45,451 bases of DNA from Gnomoniopsis sp. IMI 355080. Lineage: Eukaryota; Ascomycota; Sordariomycetes; Diaporthales; Gnomoniaceae. Below the pieces are notes generated by a model. The model ran no database searches, was not told the origin of the DNA, and was given only the letters and a program-made list of their open reading frames with translations. The position numbers and the translations under genes are program-made. Below, in pieces: positions 1 to 10,926 of this stretch (positions within the stretch are counted from its first letter, which is position 1; every line of letters starts with the position of its first letter). The stretch covers positions 1 to 45,451 of the forward strand of contig JAPEVC010000268.1 of the NCBI GenBank assembly GCA_027946555.1, read 5' to 3'.

Positions 1-210
1 CCCCCCCCCCAAATGGGGACCCCAGCGACTTCAGGAGGGTGAGGTGGAAATAGCCACACACTACCAGGGGCTTGGAGACTACTTCTATCTTTGCATCATT
101 CAATCGAAGATAAAAGACCTTTGTGTTACTTGAGTCGCTGCCTCTGTATGTGAAGAGTTGCTGAGGTACTACAATAATTTGCCCTAGTACAGTACATCTA
201 CAACTGATAC

Positions 211-357
211 GGACCCTACATCGCGGCCCAAGCCTACGAGACTATGTAGACTATGTAGTTGTGTAACCGTTCATTGGCAGAGATATCCAAAAGTTAATAG
301 GGACCCTACGTCACGCCCCACGAGTACGGAACTATGTATTTGTGTAATAGTTCATTG
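211..357. repeat. Degenerate direct repeat, two copies about 90 bp apart
   Basis: Copy one (211-276) and copy two (301-357) both begin GGACCCTAC and both end TTGTGTAA..GTTCATTG, with ACTATGTA in the middle. Copy one holds an extra internal duplication of ACTATGTAG, which accounts for most of the length difference. The copies differ by scattered substitutions and small indels, so the duplication is not recent. Confidence 0.7.
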
Positions 358-505
358 AATCGCTTCGTTGAGGATGCCGAGAAAGAGAGCTTCTGTCTGC
401 ACACGGTTCTGCAACAAGCTCTGAGGACCTTTGGCACAAGATACCCCAAAAGAAGAAGAAGCTGCTCGGTAGCTGCACTCTATTTGAAGAAATATTTCTT
501 TAGGT

Positions 506-770
506 TGTGTGGTGGATGGAAAGTGCAATGCAGGCACACCCAATGTTTATTTAGAATCGTCCCGCGCGGGTTACAGGCTTAGCTTTTCTCTTTCATCACC
601 AACGAATCCAGGGGGCTTCTAGGCCTACATATCGGTAAGGAGATACCTAGTGTGGTGGGCACTGGAAGGTGCGATGGGTACACGGCCAATGTTTACTCAA
701 TTATCCTCACCCGAGTCCAGACTTAGCCCTCCTCTCTTTCCTTCACGAATCAACATGGGGGTTCTAGCCT
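506..770. repeat. Degenerate direct repeat of about 120 bp, two copies
   Basis: Segments 506-625 and 651-770 align along their length: both carry TGTGGTGG, then GGCCAATGTTTA or CCCAATGTTTA, then a CTTAGC..CTCTTTC stretch, then CGAATC and a G-run followed by TTCTAG. Many differences are C/T or G/A, which would fit old repeat-induced point mutation, but the copies are too short to show that by eye. Confidence 0.65.
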
Positions 771-987
771 TCGTTTTATTAGGTAGGTAATTGGATCAGA
801 CAGGGTTGGGGTAAGCAGGAGCTCAACGGTAAGCACGTTGCGAGATCTCTCCAACGGAGCTGACGGCGCATTCCAGTCTCTCCGACTCCGTTCCAGCTCC
901 CAGGGTACCAATACAGTCAACCACCAAAAAAACATCGGCCTCTTTGTCTTTTTGACCAGAGTCTTTGTCTCTCCGGCTCTAGTGAAC

Positions 988-996
988 ATGTCGTAG
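988..996 (+). promoter_or_regulatory. Possible minimal upstream ORF (ATG TCG TAG)
   Basis: A two-codon reading frame, ATG-TCG-TAG, ends 22 nt before the start codon of the Zn2Cys6 gene. If the transcript starts upstream of 988, scanning ribosomes would meet this uORF first. Whether it is transcribed cannot be seen from the sequence. Confidence 0.3.
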
Positions 997-1018
997 GGTC
1001 TCAACATTAACTACAGGT

Positions 1019-3599
1019 ATGAATCACGAGATTAACAAGTCCAGCAACGGTCCGAAAGCATGCACCACTTGTGCCAAGGTAAGGCAACATTTCCTGTCTA
1101 GTGGTACACTTTGCCGTTTATTGACTGAACACGCAGGCCAAATGCCGTTGTAATCCGGGCCCGACGGAGGGGGTTTGCGAAAGGTACGCCCCAAAGCCCT
1201 GGCAAGTAGGCACCGGGAAAGATATCATACGCCCTCAATCGACAAGATGGTCCCATTGACAACTGTCGTGTTAGATGCCACCGACTAAACAAGCCCTGCT
1301 CAGCACAAGCGCCGGCACCTCCTCGGAAGAGGAAAGCGCCCAAGCCAACGCGAGTCGCGGAACTTGAGAAGCGGCTGGAGGAGCTGACGGCTCGTGTCGA
1401 ATCACGGCAGCCAGAAACACCAGAGCCAGCAGATGATGGCTGCTCCGTAGTCGAGAGCGAGGAGCCTGTGCATAAAGCACGCAGGTTCTCGTTGCCAGAT
1501 TTCAGACCTGCTCGTCAGCGGCCGGGATACGCGCACATTTTTGCGTCCGATCATCCAGAGTACCATGATCAACACAGGGAGCAGTATTTGAGACACCAGC
1601 AGAGAAATGACCCTGAGATTGCCAGGACGGTTGCCGACGATACAGAGGGTACGGGGGGTGATAGACACATGACCTCCCGCATACCAACGCAGCAACTACG
1701 GCATCCTCCAAGGATGACCAGTCCGGCTTCATCTTCTTCTTTTGGTGCATCGAATACAAGTCGGTCTTACAATTCTCCCCAACGGAGAATGCTTGGTCGT
1801 AAGGCATCCAGAGGTGCACCCTGGCATCAGTCAACCTGCCCTGGTGGCTCCTCACCGCGAGCCGGGGCTTCTGAAATAAGAGACCCGTGGTACTATCCCT
1901 CACCCGATGAAGCGTCCCAATACCTCGATGACTACAAAACCCATGTGATGGCCTTACTTCCCTTCATCATAGTATCACACGACATGACGTCCGCGGAGCT
2001 ACGCCGCGACAAACCGCTGCTGTGGACAGCAATCATGATGCAGGGCTTGTACTTGGACGCCAGGCGTCAGGTATCTATGGGCAATGAACTACTAAACGCC
2101 ATCACAACAGCGGCCTTTCTTCAGCCCCAGAAAAGTCTTGACCTGCTACAGGCGCTGCAAGTACTCGTTGCTTGGTTGGTCTCTCTGCGAAGAGTCATAG
2201 CCTATTTGATCGCTGACAAGTCCCTCTCATAGGTTTCATATGAGCATCAAGAGTTTCCAATTGATGAATCTTTTGTTTCTAATGCGATCGATTTGCGTGT
2301 CTCTTGGTTTCAACGAGTCACAAGAATTTTCAAAGCAACACGAACACAACGTGGCCAATCTTGAACAGATGCGGGCCTTTACTGGGGTTTACTATTTGGT
2401 GGTGAGCTCCTTTCCCAGCCTTTGTGAATCAGTCTTGATCACTCTGGCATCTCAAAAGATCTAGCCTTGAGAACACTCGTTATTGGTTGGCAGCTTCTAG
2501 CAGTAGCCTGCGAGATTGTCTGATAATGACTAACTTCCATGTAGACGATGGTGTTTACCACGAACAAAAAGCCTGTTGCTTTCATGGACACCACCTACCT
2601 CGAATATTGCTGCCAGATTCTGGAAGAGAGAATGGAGTACCCGACTGATCAGCTTGTGGTGCTTCTCGTCCGCACCCAGCAGCTTTCGCAGTCAATCTCC
2701 ACCACCCTCGCCTCCCGCAATACACAAGACAGTCTGCCTCTATCCCTGATTGTTCAAAGTTTCCAGCACGAGATTCGCCAACTGAAAAACACAATACCAG
2801 AGAGCTTTAACAATTACAGTCAGTCTATAACCTCTCATCTTGATCCCCTGCTGAGGATAAACCAGGTGCCCTGAAGACACAAATACACATCGCCGAGATT
2901 CTGCTGTACGAGGCCGGGCTCAGTGAGGATCTCTCCGCAGGTCTGGCTCCAACAGACCGCCTGGAGCTATTGTGGCAGTGTCTGAATGCAACAAGATCGA
3001 TGCTTGAAGCCAGGTTCGAAACCAAGTTCGATGGATGGCCACGATCGATAGTGCTCGCCTCATTCGACTACACTTATGCCATGCTCATCTGCCTAAAATT
3101 GTCTCTCCTGCAGCTACCTGGCTGGGACCTGCGTCTGGTGCATAAGGAGCTCAATTTTGACAAGTATCTGATGAAACAGATTGTAGATCTAGGCAAGTTC
3201 ACCTCGCAAAGACGCAAAAAGACAACACCTGGGCGGTCAGAGTTCCAGGATCCGTTTGTGCATCTCCAAACTAGACTAGTCCAGCTTCGCGTCTCTATCA
3301 TGGCGGAGTTGTCTGCCAGCCAGCCTCCAGAATCTCAGCAGCCACAAGACACCAACAAAGCGGCGCACGATGCGAGCCTGATCGACGAAGCGGTCACGGT
3401 GCCAGACTATATGACAACATTTGGAGAGACCCTTCCCGATGAGGCTGCGCAAGCTCTGGACGATCCATTCTGGCAAGACTGGACCAAGTCCAATGAGTGG
3501 GAATCAAGCTTTAGTGTTATTTTGGGATGGGGCGCTGATGATGCGAGCGGTGGTGGTGCGACCTATGCCAGCTGGACCAGCAATGTACAGTCTCATTGA
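1019..3599 (+). CDS. Zn2Cys6 (zinc binuclear cluster) fungal transcription factor
   Basis: Six exons: 1019-1078, 1137-1183, 1275-2174, 2233-2401, 2545-2818 and 2866-3599, giving 727 residues. The zinc cluster has Cys at residues 15, 18, 25, 34, 37 and 44 (C-x2-C-x6-C-x8-C-x2-C-x6-C). It is rebuilt only when two introns are removed, one after residue 20 and one inside Arg36; reading through the second would lose CERCHRLNKPC. A basic linker and a short heptad coiled coil (about 63-77, VAELEKRLEELTARV) follow, as expected for a dimerising DNA-binding domain. The middle region carries the fungal-specific regulatory-domain signature, including LDLLQALQVLVAW (about 324-336) and NLLFLMRSICVSLGF after the third splice. 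The fifth intron is only 47 nt. Inferred role: nuclear sequence-specific regulator; its targets cannot be named. No metabolic cluster is evident nearby. Confidence 0.93.
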
Positions 3600-4210
3600 T
3601 GACGAGGCACCGTCGCTTGATCTAATGGCATCGATTTGATCGTCACCAACCTACCTAGGCGGGCCTATGTAGGTAGGCTGCTACTACCTAATGGTAGGTA
3701 TGTGCTCCGGCGCTGTCAGGGTACCGTAGGTACGTAATTATGGGCGGTCCACATTTTCTAGCTCTGGCCGGCGGCCCGGACCCGGGCGACCTAAGCATGA
3801 GCCCCTGATCCCAGCCTGATACGGGGATTTTCAGGGCCTGCACCGACCTCGTCCGGGTCCGTGATGATGCCATGCTTGTTTGGACTTCATCCGGCGGGAT
3901 CGCAACAACACTCTAAAATACGAACCGACATCAACGTCTATAAACATGTCCTAATTGAAGTCTGACCCTTGGGGATACCGCGTTGTACGAGCAAGGATCG
4001 ACTTCAAGCATGTCACTCACAGTGTGATTGCATAATCTTGTTCTCACCGCCTGCCGGGTTGGGTTCTACAAAGGTAGCAATCGCATGCCACACCCGGCAC
4101 AGAACCATTACATAGGTCTTATCCCCACGACAAGGCTGTACAGCGCCTGAGAAATCGACTTGCTCGCCCCATGAGTCGACAAAGATGAGACAAAGAACCA
4201 GACGCCCTCC
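3600..4210. other. Intergenic region between the transcription factor and the PXA gene
   Basis: This holds the 3' end of the transcription factor transcript and the promoter of the PXA gene. Positions 3651-3735 contain a cluster of CTACCTAGG, TAGGTAGG, CTACCTA and GGTAGGTA elements in both orientations, capable of short hairpins. No gene is seen. Confidence 0.6.
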
Positions 4211-7200
4211 ATGACGACAGACGCGCAGTCCAAAGCGGCCAGCTCGAGCTCCTCGAGCGCGAGTCTCACGTCTGAGCCTCTCCGAGCGACCGATCCCGCC
4301 GCACCGCGCCCACGGTCGAAGCACTCTCACTCGAGCTCCAACGCATCCAAGCGTCGATTCGCCCGCCCAGATCCCTCCGAATTTCTCTCTGATCGTGCCA
4401 CGTCCCTACTTGTCCGCCGTGTCTTATGTCCGCAGCACGTGGGCGACAGAGCCAGGGCTACGCCGCCGCCTATCGATGAGCTGCTGCCGCCCCTGACGAG
4501 CCGGAACGATGTCGATCTACAATTATACGCCATCATTGCGATAGTCATACGAGATTTCGTGCAAATGTGGTACACCAAAATCACCCCAGATGGTGCCTTT
4601 GTCGACGAGATCGTGGCCATCATAGCACATTGCACGAGAGCTCTGGAACAGAGGCTCAGGAAGGTCGATGTCGAGAGCTTGCTCCTTGACGAGCTGCCGG
4701 ACTTGTTTGACAGACATGTCCAAGGTCAGTCACGCAATCATGGACTGTCAAGATCATCTGCTGACTTGTCTCTTCAGCATATCGAGCCTCTCGTCGACCT
4801 AGTGTACAGCCCCCAATCGAGATCGACGCAAACGTGATATATCATTCCATGTGTCCTCTACCACATCTATCACCCATACCGAAGCCTGAAGCACCAGCCA
4901 CCGCATTGGAGCAGGCCGAAAATGAGGTGGCTTACCGCCAGCTCTTGGTACAAGGGGTTCTGGCTGTACTATTGCCCACAGAAGACCTGGAGAACGAATG
5001 CTTGACGTCCTTGGTTGGGCAGATCCTCTCGGAAATGATCATTGGGGGTGTCGTGGTCAAGAAGGCTTCAGAGCCCTGGATGATCTGGACCGGTCTGACC
5101 ATCCTGGCGGAAGTGATTGGACGCAAAAAGAGCGATGCCCGCGGGCTTGAATCGAGTCGAAAACGGAGCGATAGCTACAACACAAGAGGTTTCTCGTTAC
5201 CGGGGTTGTTTTGGTCCTTGGTGCACTACATCTTCGCATTCATTACCATGACACGACTACTCATCTCAACGGTAGCCAGGAGCAAATCTCTCCCGCCTCG
5301 CCATCAAGTACTGCTCGCAAAAAACGATACATCACATTACGAGGATGGATTTGGACCAACAGGCAGTAGCTCCGACCAGGCGACGACAAGCACCACCAAA
5401 ACACCCATCTTAGCCTTTGGCATCTGGACCATGATATCAAACCTACTCGAAACGGACCGTCGCATGCCTTGGCTTCTGGGCAGCTTGTCGATGGTGCAGT
5501 GGTTGGCCATTGCAGGCCCGGGGAACACTTTAATGGGCTTCAATGGGATTGTTGACAGGTAAGAAAACACGATTCTTCTCCCTCCAAAACGGCGACCCCC
5601 CTGCTGTTACACCGCATGAGATTTCAGTCACTTGACCTCGTGTTTCTCCCATTTCAATTTTACATACAAAGCCCAATACTGGTGGTGGTGCAAGTGCAGA
5701 GCGACAACCAATGCTCAAGTCGAGCCACGCGGGGTGGCCTCAGATGTAGAGGGACTTTTGGACATGGGTGGTCCAATACGCATCCCTTGTCGGTCCATGT
5801 CAAAAGCAACATGTGGTGCAACACACCTCCAGGAGCTTCTGCGGCCAAATCGGCAGCCACAAAGCCCGAGACGTTACCGCAGAACCCGCAGGGTCTGGGG
5901 ACATGCAGCCGTCTTCCAGATGGGTCATCTCGGCTGGCCAATTGAGGCATGGTCCCGCCATGCATGCATCCGATTGCACTGATTGGAATCGTGGGGCTTT
6001 CTCGGTCGTCCACCCGCGAGCCTCGTTTACGCGCCCGTCGTCCAAGTGCAGTTGGTGCAGGGGTTGGCTCGCTGACCAAGCACACATCTTATCCAAACTT
6101 CAACTTCCATCAAACGCGATCCCCACCCACTATTTCTACTAGCCTGGCGGTCTGGCCGGCTGCGATGCACCTCTACTTGCCTTCACACCTCTATTCTCTC
6201 GGCCATGGCGTCAATGATCCCGAGTACATACTTGGCCCTTGCCGAATGTGTACAGAAGGCTCCATCGCGACCACGACAGTGTCAGCCTTGAGACAACCAT
6301 ACGTTGCTTGTATTTCGGCTGGAGCAAGTTTGCACGCGCCAATGACGAGGTTTCCAAATGCACGTGTGGTCTATGGATTGAGCAGTCTTATTGTCTGGGA
6401 CCCCAATATTTCGGACGGCAGAGCTGCTGTGGATGCCATAGCAGCCCAAGCCTTGGAGTCGGCCAGTGGAACACCCTTGTTGTTCTGTCAGGGGCATTTG
6501 ACACCCGCATGTCATTCACAAGATCGATCTAGTCTGGCCGGAGGAGCCAGTCCTGGCATGGAGGGTCCTCGCCTGCCGCGGCGAGTCTTCCAGCTACGAT
6601 CCTTGACGGGCACGTCAACTTCACACACACCACCTTCCAGCCGTCCCTGTTTACGAGACGACTCATTGGAGCTGTGCCGCTACGCTCACAAAGGCTGTTG
6701 CACCGGTCCAGTCCCTCACACTGGGACTGACACTGTTGAACGAAGCATTTCACACCGCCCTTAGCGCTGGACCACGGGAACGCGAGCGGTGCGGCACAGC
6801 TTCGCATTGTTGAACCCACAGTCTGGCTTGACGCTGTTTACTCTCGTGATTTGTGCATTCAACCATCTTTGGGATCGCTCTTTCTATACCACAGCGATCA
6901 TGGTAGGCCGTCACTTGTTGCTGACACAACGACGTCTTCAATAGGCTTCTCTCCGACTCCATCCACCGTTACATACTTGACCCCGCCATGCTGCCCACCG
7001 CACTTCGCAACCTCCGAGGCGCCGTATTTCCCAAAAATGCCATGGGCACACAGTCCCTGTTTCCACCCGATTCTGATCAAGAACTGCGCATACTGAGAGG
7101 CAAGTGCGCTCGTGCGTTATGGTCCCTATGTCCGCGAAGCGTTGGGAGGCTCTACTTTGGCGGCAGCGGATCTTCATGGTTGACAGCCAAATTCACCAAC

Positions 7201-7452
7201 CCTGACTTAGTTTCGTCAGCTATTGAATCGCAGCGGTCCGGTCCGACCACCGACAACGGCGGAGCTGGACCCGAAGTGGACCCAGATGCGGACATCCTTA
7301 CTGTGATCGAGACGGACATCCTGGATGTCTTTAGCGATCCTTACTGCAATAAGCACCTCATGTACAGTGCCCTGGAGTTGATTTTGGTGAGACTGATGCC
7401 GGAGTTGGCCGAGCAGGGTATTGCGGAGCTGTGGGAGGAGAGATTGAATTGA
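4211..7452 (+). CDS. PXA-domain protein, probable membrane-trafficking factor
   Basis: Three exons: 4211-4724, 4778-5558 and 6945-7452, giving 600 residues. A Ser-rich N-terminus (1-50) is followed by a PX-associated (PXA) domain, about 65-280, with RRVLCP, the helix around LYAIIAIVIRDFVQMWY and, across the first splice, LSEMIIGGVVV. The C-terminal part (433-600) has the conserved pattern LDPAMLPTALRNLRGAVFP and DPYCNKHLMYSALELILV. I see no PX, RGS or transmembrane segment, so it resembles the fungal PXA-only proteins rather than a full sorting nexin. PXA proteins act at endosomal or ER-contact membranes; that role here is inferred. The second intron (5559-6944) is 1386 nt, far longer than any other in the window. 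The join is supported because the flanking exons restore a continuous frame, VDR-LLSDSIHRYILDP. Confidence 0.85.
5559..6944 (+). other. Oversized second intron of the PXA gene, possible insertion
   Basis: The donor is GTAAGA at 5559 and the acceptor is AATAG ending at 6944, with GCTGACA as a plausible branch site. It contains an ATG-started open frame of 271 codons on the same strand (5949-6764) that I do not recognise, plus several shorter frames. Near the 3' end, ATG followed by GTAGGC (about 6900-6908) looks like a second splice donor that would make a normal-length 41-45 nt intron with the same acceptor. No terminal inverted repeats, target-site duplication or transposase motif was visible. 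Confidence 0.55.
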
Positions 7453-9008
7453 TTCTTTGGTTGGAGTCTCGCGTCGGTCAAGTAGATGCATCGGGCAGTT
7501 GACCCGAGGTCTTCGAGCCTCGAGGTCTCGGCGCTGCCCTTGTGCCACAAGAACCGTACATATGCCGGCAACCGCAAATGATGTCCTTTGATTTTGGTTT
7601 TGTCAATACCCCATCGAATGGTGCACCTTTGTGACACCGGATCGCAAGGTCCCGCTACTATGTGTTCATTTGAAGACCCTTGACTAGAAACCTGCGGTAC
7701 CCAATGTACGACTCCAGCGCGGGGGCCCGCGGCTTGGATGTTAGAGGTCACAAAGTGCTAATCGCAGTCAAGCACAAGGCACCTGCATCAATGCAAGCAA
7801 GCGGACACTATGCAGTCTCCACACATCGGGATCTTCTGTCATTTGTCTCTTGCAGGAGCTTTTTTCTTTGGTTTCTGTTGGTCTGCTCGCCCTCTCTTTT
7901 TTTTTCGATTTTTTTTATTAGGTATTTATTTGTTCTTCCTCCTTTGCCTCTCACAAGTCCTTGAAATATGCAGATAGCCGCCGAGGGGTGGTGTGCATGC
8001 AACGCGATCCCTGCATTGCTTGTTTGTTACTTGTGGTGAGGGGTGTGCCCTTTCTATCTCCTGACACCCTCACTGTAGCTTTCCCCGTCTGTTGGTTGAA
8101 TCGAGATCCTTGGGCAATAGGAATCACCTCCGAAAGCCGCGGTCTGCCTCCCCGCGGGGCGGCTTCGTCTCTTTCCCAGCTTTGCATCTGTCGTCGTCCG
8201 CTGGTGTGCTGACAAGACGAGCCAATCGCCATGCGTTCCTGCTGGTTCTGCCCTGCCATTCGTCCTGTTCTCCTGCTAGGGGCGTAGCTCCTGTTTTGCT
8301 AAACCCCCTTGAGGGTTCTCCATCCTGTGTATCATGTGGACGCTGCTCCCGTGCTCAACATCTGCAATTCCAATTGATGATGTTCTGCATTATGATGGGT
8401 CCTCGGCCCAGGCGGGCAGCATAATAGAGTTGTTGAAACAAAATAACAAGAAAATGAATACGAAATAAATAAACAGAAAAGTATAGAGAAAGAAGAAAAG
8501 AAAAAGAAAAAGCCGATGCAAAATCCTTGCAGACTCGAGGAGCCCTTTTTTTTTCGCGTGAGCGGAAGAGTCTTTCCTTTCGTATTGAAAGTGACGATTG
8601 ATGGTACAGGTGATGTGTCGTTTGTACTGTTCGGTGTCGTCTCGCAAGACTAATCTTCTTGTGGTGGCAAAGTCGTGGGACTAGAGAAATATACTACCCC
8701 CAATTTTGAACCATGTCCAGGTCCTCCACTGCCCGCCCCGTTTTCGGTGGTTAAGAATAGAGTGTGTCGTGAGACGTGATCCGATTGTAGAACCTGATGG
8801 CCTGTTGCTTTCCCTTTTCCCCGTGGAGGGATGGTCGTGCTTGAGGTCGAACGCCTTGTTGAAGTCACCTGAGCTGTCCTTGCGTAAGCTTAAGGCTTTC
8901 ACAACAAATCTGGGGAAAGCAGCGTGGATACAACTCACGTCAAGAAAAATGATAAATGACCGGAAGGGGGGGGGGTTGTGAAAAGAACCAAAGGCCTCCA
9001 CTTGTTAA
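7453..9008. other. Convergent intergenic region
   Basis: It separates the 3' ends of the PXA gene (+) and the CENP-B-type gene (-). It holds T-rich runs (7890-7935), an A/G-rich tract (8430-8520), a T run at 8545-8554 and a G run near 8966. Most of it is probably untranslated regions of the two flanking genes. No coding frame is recognisable. Confidence 0.55.
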
Positions 9009-10926
9009 TCAAGCCGCCATGGTATTTTCGGTCTTGATCATTTCCTGGACCTCGGCGTGCTGTCCGGTATTCCCCATCTCAGCATCGCCTTCAGGTATTC
9101 TGTCCAAACCTCCCATGCTGATCCCCATGCCCAAACCACTCATTGCCGACGGGCCCATCCCCATGACTTGCTGCCCTCTCACTGCAGCTGCTTGCGCCTG
9201 CTGATGCAGTCTCAGCTTCTCCGTCAGCCGAATGACAGCATTGTAATCGGTCTGGTCAACAAGACTATTCGGCCCGCTGTTTGCAATAAAAGACAACAGT
9301 GTATCGGCGGCTCTGCGCGCGTCCTCCTGGCTCGGCGAGACGGGCGAGGACGCCACGGACGACAGTGTCGTGCTACCAATGACGGGCGTGGAGCTGCTCC
9401 CACCTCCTTGTTGCGACTGCTGGACTCGGCCTTGCAAACTGCTCGCGCTACTGCTGTGATGCAGGGGGTGTGAGGGCTGTTGATGTGGTGATATGGCACT
9501 GTCGAGACCAAATGGTCCCGCGGTCGGAAACTCGTGGGCGGGTGACTCGAGGGCTGAAGAGGGAGCGGTGGAGTCTGGGTGTCCAGAAGGAAGCCTGGGG
9601 GTCATGGATTCGCTTGACTGGTTCATATATTCCAGATCCAATGTGGGAAAAGTCTGACTGCGTGGGCGCTGAAAGTTGGGACCGCCTGGTGGGATGGGCC
9701 TGGCGTGATCTGAAGAGAGGAAGCCACCCACATTTGGATCCGGGGAGAATGTGAATTGTCCTGTTCCCGTAGGACTAACTGTATTATCAGAGAATGATGA
9801 ACCTGTCGTCTCCGAGCTGAACACGTTTCCTGGCTTAAAGTGATTGGAAGTCCCTGCGGATGGTGGATCGTTGAAATCCATCATGTGAGAGCTGCTGCCC
9901 ATTTCCTTGTCGTCCTCGCGAAGATCCAGAAATGGCGATGCAGAAGTCCGGTGTCCAGGAGAAGCAGACGAGATCGCACTGGCTGGCTGTGAACTTGGGA
10001 GAATCGGAGACGTTGTCGACAGTTTCGATGCTGCAGCACTGGGAATGTTGGTCTCCGAGGCTCTCCTCGTCAGCCGACCTCCCATGCCGTGCTTCTGCTT
10101 GAACTTTTCGAGCCATGACGGGTTGTTGATTTTGGTCTCGGCCTCCCTAAAGGGACGAGCGTACATGCGAGCCTGTTCCTGAATCTCCGAGTCAGACACG
10201 TGCCGACCCCGGTGCTGTTCATTACGCAGCCAGTTTGCCAGCGTCTTGTCAATGTCCGGGATCTTGCCCTTGGTCTTCTTGATGGGCGAGTTGCTGCGCT
10301 CCTCTGGGTTGAGCCATTTATCTTTGCGACTAAGGACCTTTGATACCGTGCTGGGAGTTTTGTTAGTTCTCGACGCTTGTAGAGAGCCCTCCACTACTTC
10401 GCACTCACCTTCTTTCCACGCCAAACATGGCTCCAATTTCCGTCTGCTTCATTTCGGGGTGTTCGATATGCCACTGACACATTCGACGACGATCGTCATC
10501 CGTGAGTGTTTTCCTAGGCTGAGAGGCAATTGGTGGCACTAGCGGCCTTGAAGGCTTCAAAGGTTGTATACCAACAGACACAGGAGGTATCGCCACAGGG
10601 GAAGACGAGGTGAACCCGCCTGGATTCGTCAACATACTCGGCCATGTGGGATTAGACGGCACCATCAACATGGGCAGCGTCGGGTGGTGCGAAGGCGGGG
10701 GCGGCGGGGGTGTTGCTGGCGGTGGCATTTGGCCAAGTGACTCGGAGGGGAGTCTGTGAGAGATGGAGGTCATGTAGCCATACCCATGGGTGTAATCCGC
10801 CATTGTCGTTTGAATAAATGGGCCCATGTCGCCCCAATGATCGTTTCCATAATTTTGATCATGGTGTGCGAGATGGGCGTCATGGTCCATACTCGAAGAC
10901 CCCCCGATGCCACCTTGGTTATGCAT
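9009..10926 (-). CDS. CENP-B-type HTH DNA-binding protein
   Basis: Two exons on the minus strand: 10926-10409 and 10350-9009, giving 619 residues; the 58-nt intron (10351-10408) splits Ser173 and restores GVERSTVSKVLSRKDKW. A first helix-turn-helix of the psq/CENP-B N-terminal type spans about 138-187, with the pattern EIGAMFGVERSTVSKVL. A second, CENPB-type HTH spans about 200-263 (IDKTLANWLRNEQ and SWLEKFKQKHG). The rest is Pro-, Ser- and Gln-rich and low in predicted structure, including a proline run near residue 75 and a Gln/Ser stretch near 400. There is no DDE transposase catalytic domain, so this looks like a domesticated DNA-binding protein rather than a pogo or Tc5 element. Inferred role: nuclear DNA-binding factor, regulatory or chromosomal. 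The two ends of the protein use abundant Met and Gly, typical of disordered tails. Confidence 0.88.

Larger units (their letters stand above)
1..1018. other. Gene-free left edge and upstream region of the Zn2Cys6 gene
   Basis: No coding frame here is recognisable. The window opens with a run of ten C. Two degenerate local duplications (211-276 with 301-357, and 506-625 with 651-770) fill much of the stretch and are listed separately. The last few hundred bases should hold the promoter and 5' leader of the transcription factor that starts at 1019; I see no convincing TATA box. Confidence 0.6.

Noticed and set aside
1..10. Poly-C run as a possible telomeric end
   Set aside because: Ten C followed by ordinary sequence is not the TTAGGG/CCCTAA repeat; it is more likely a homopolymer or contig-end artefact.
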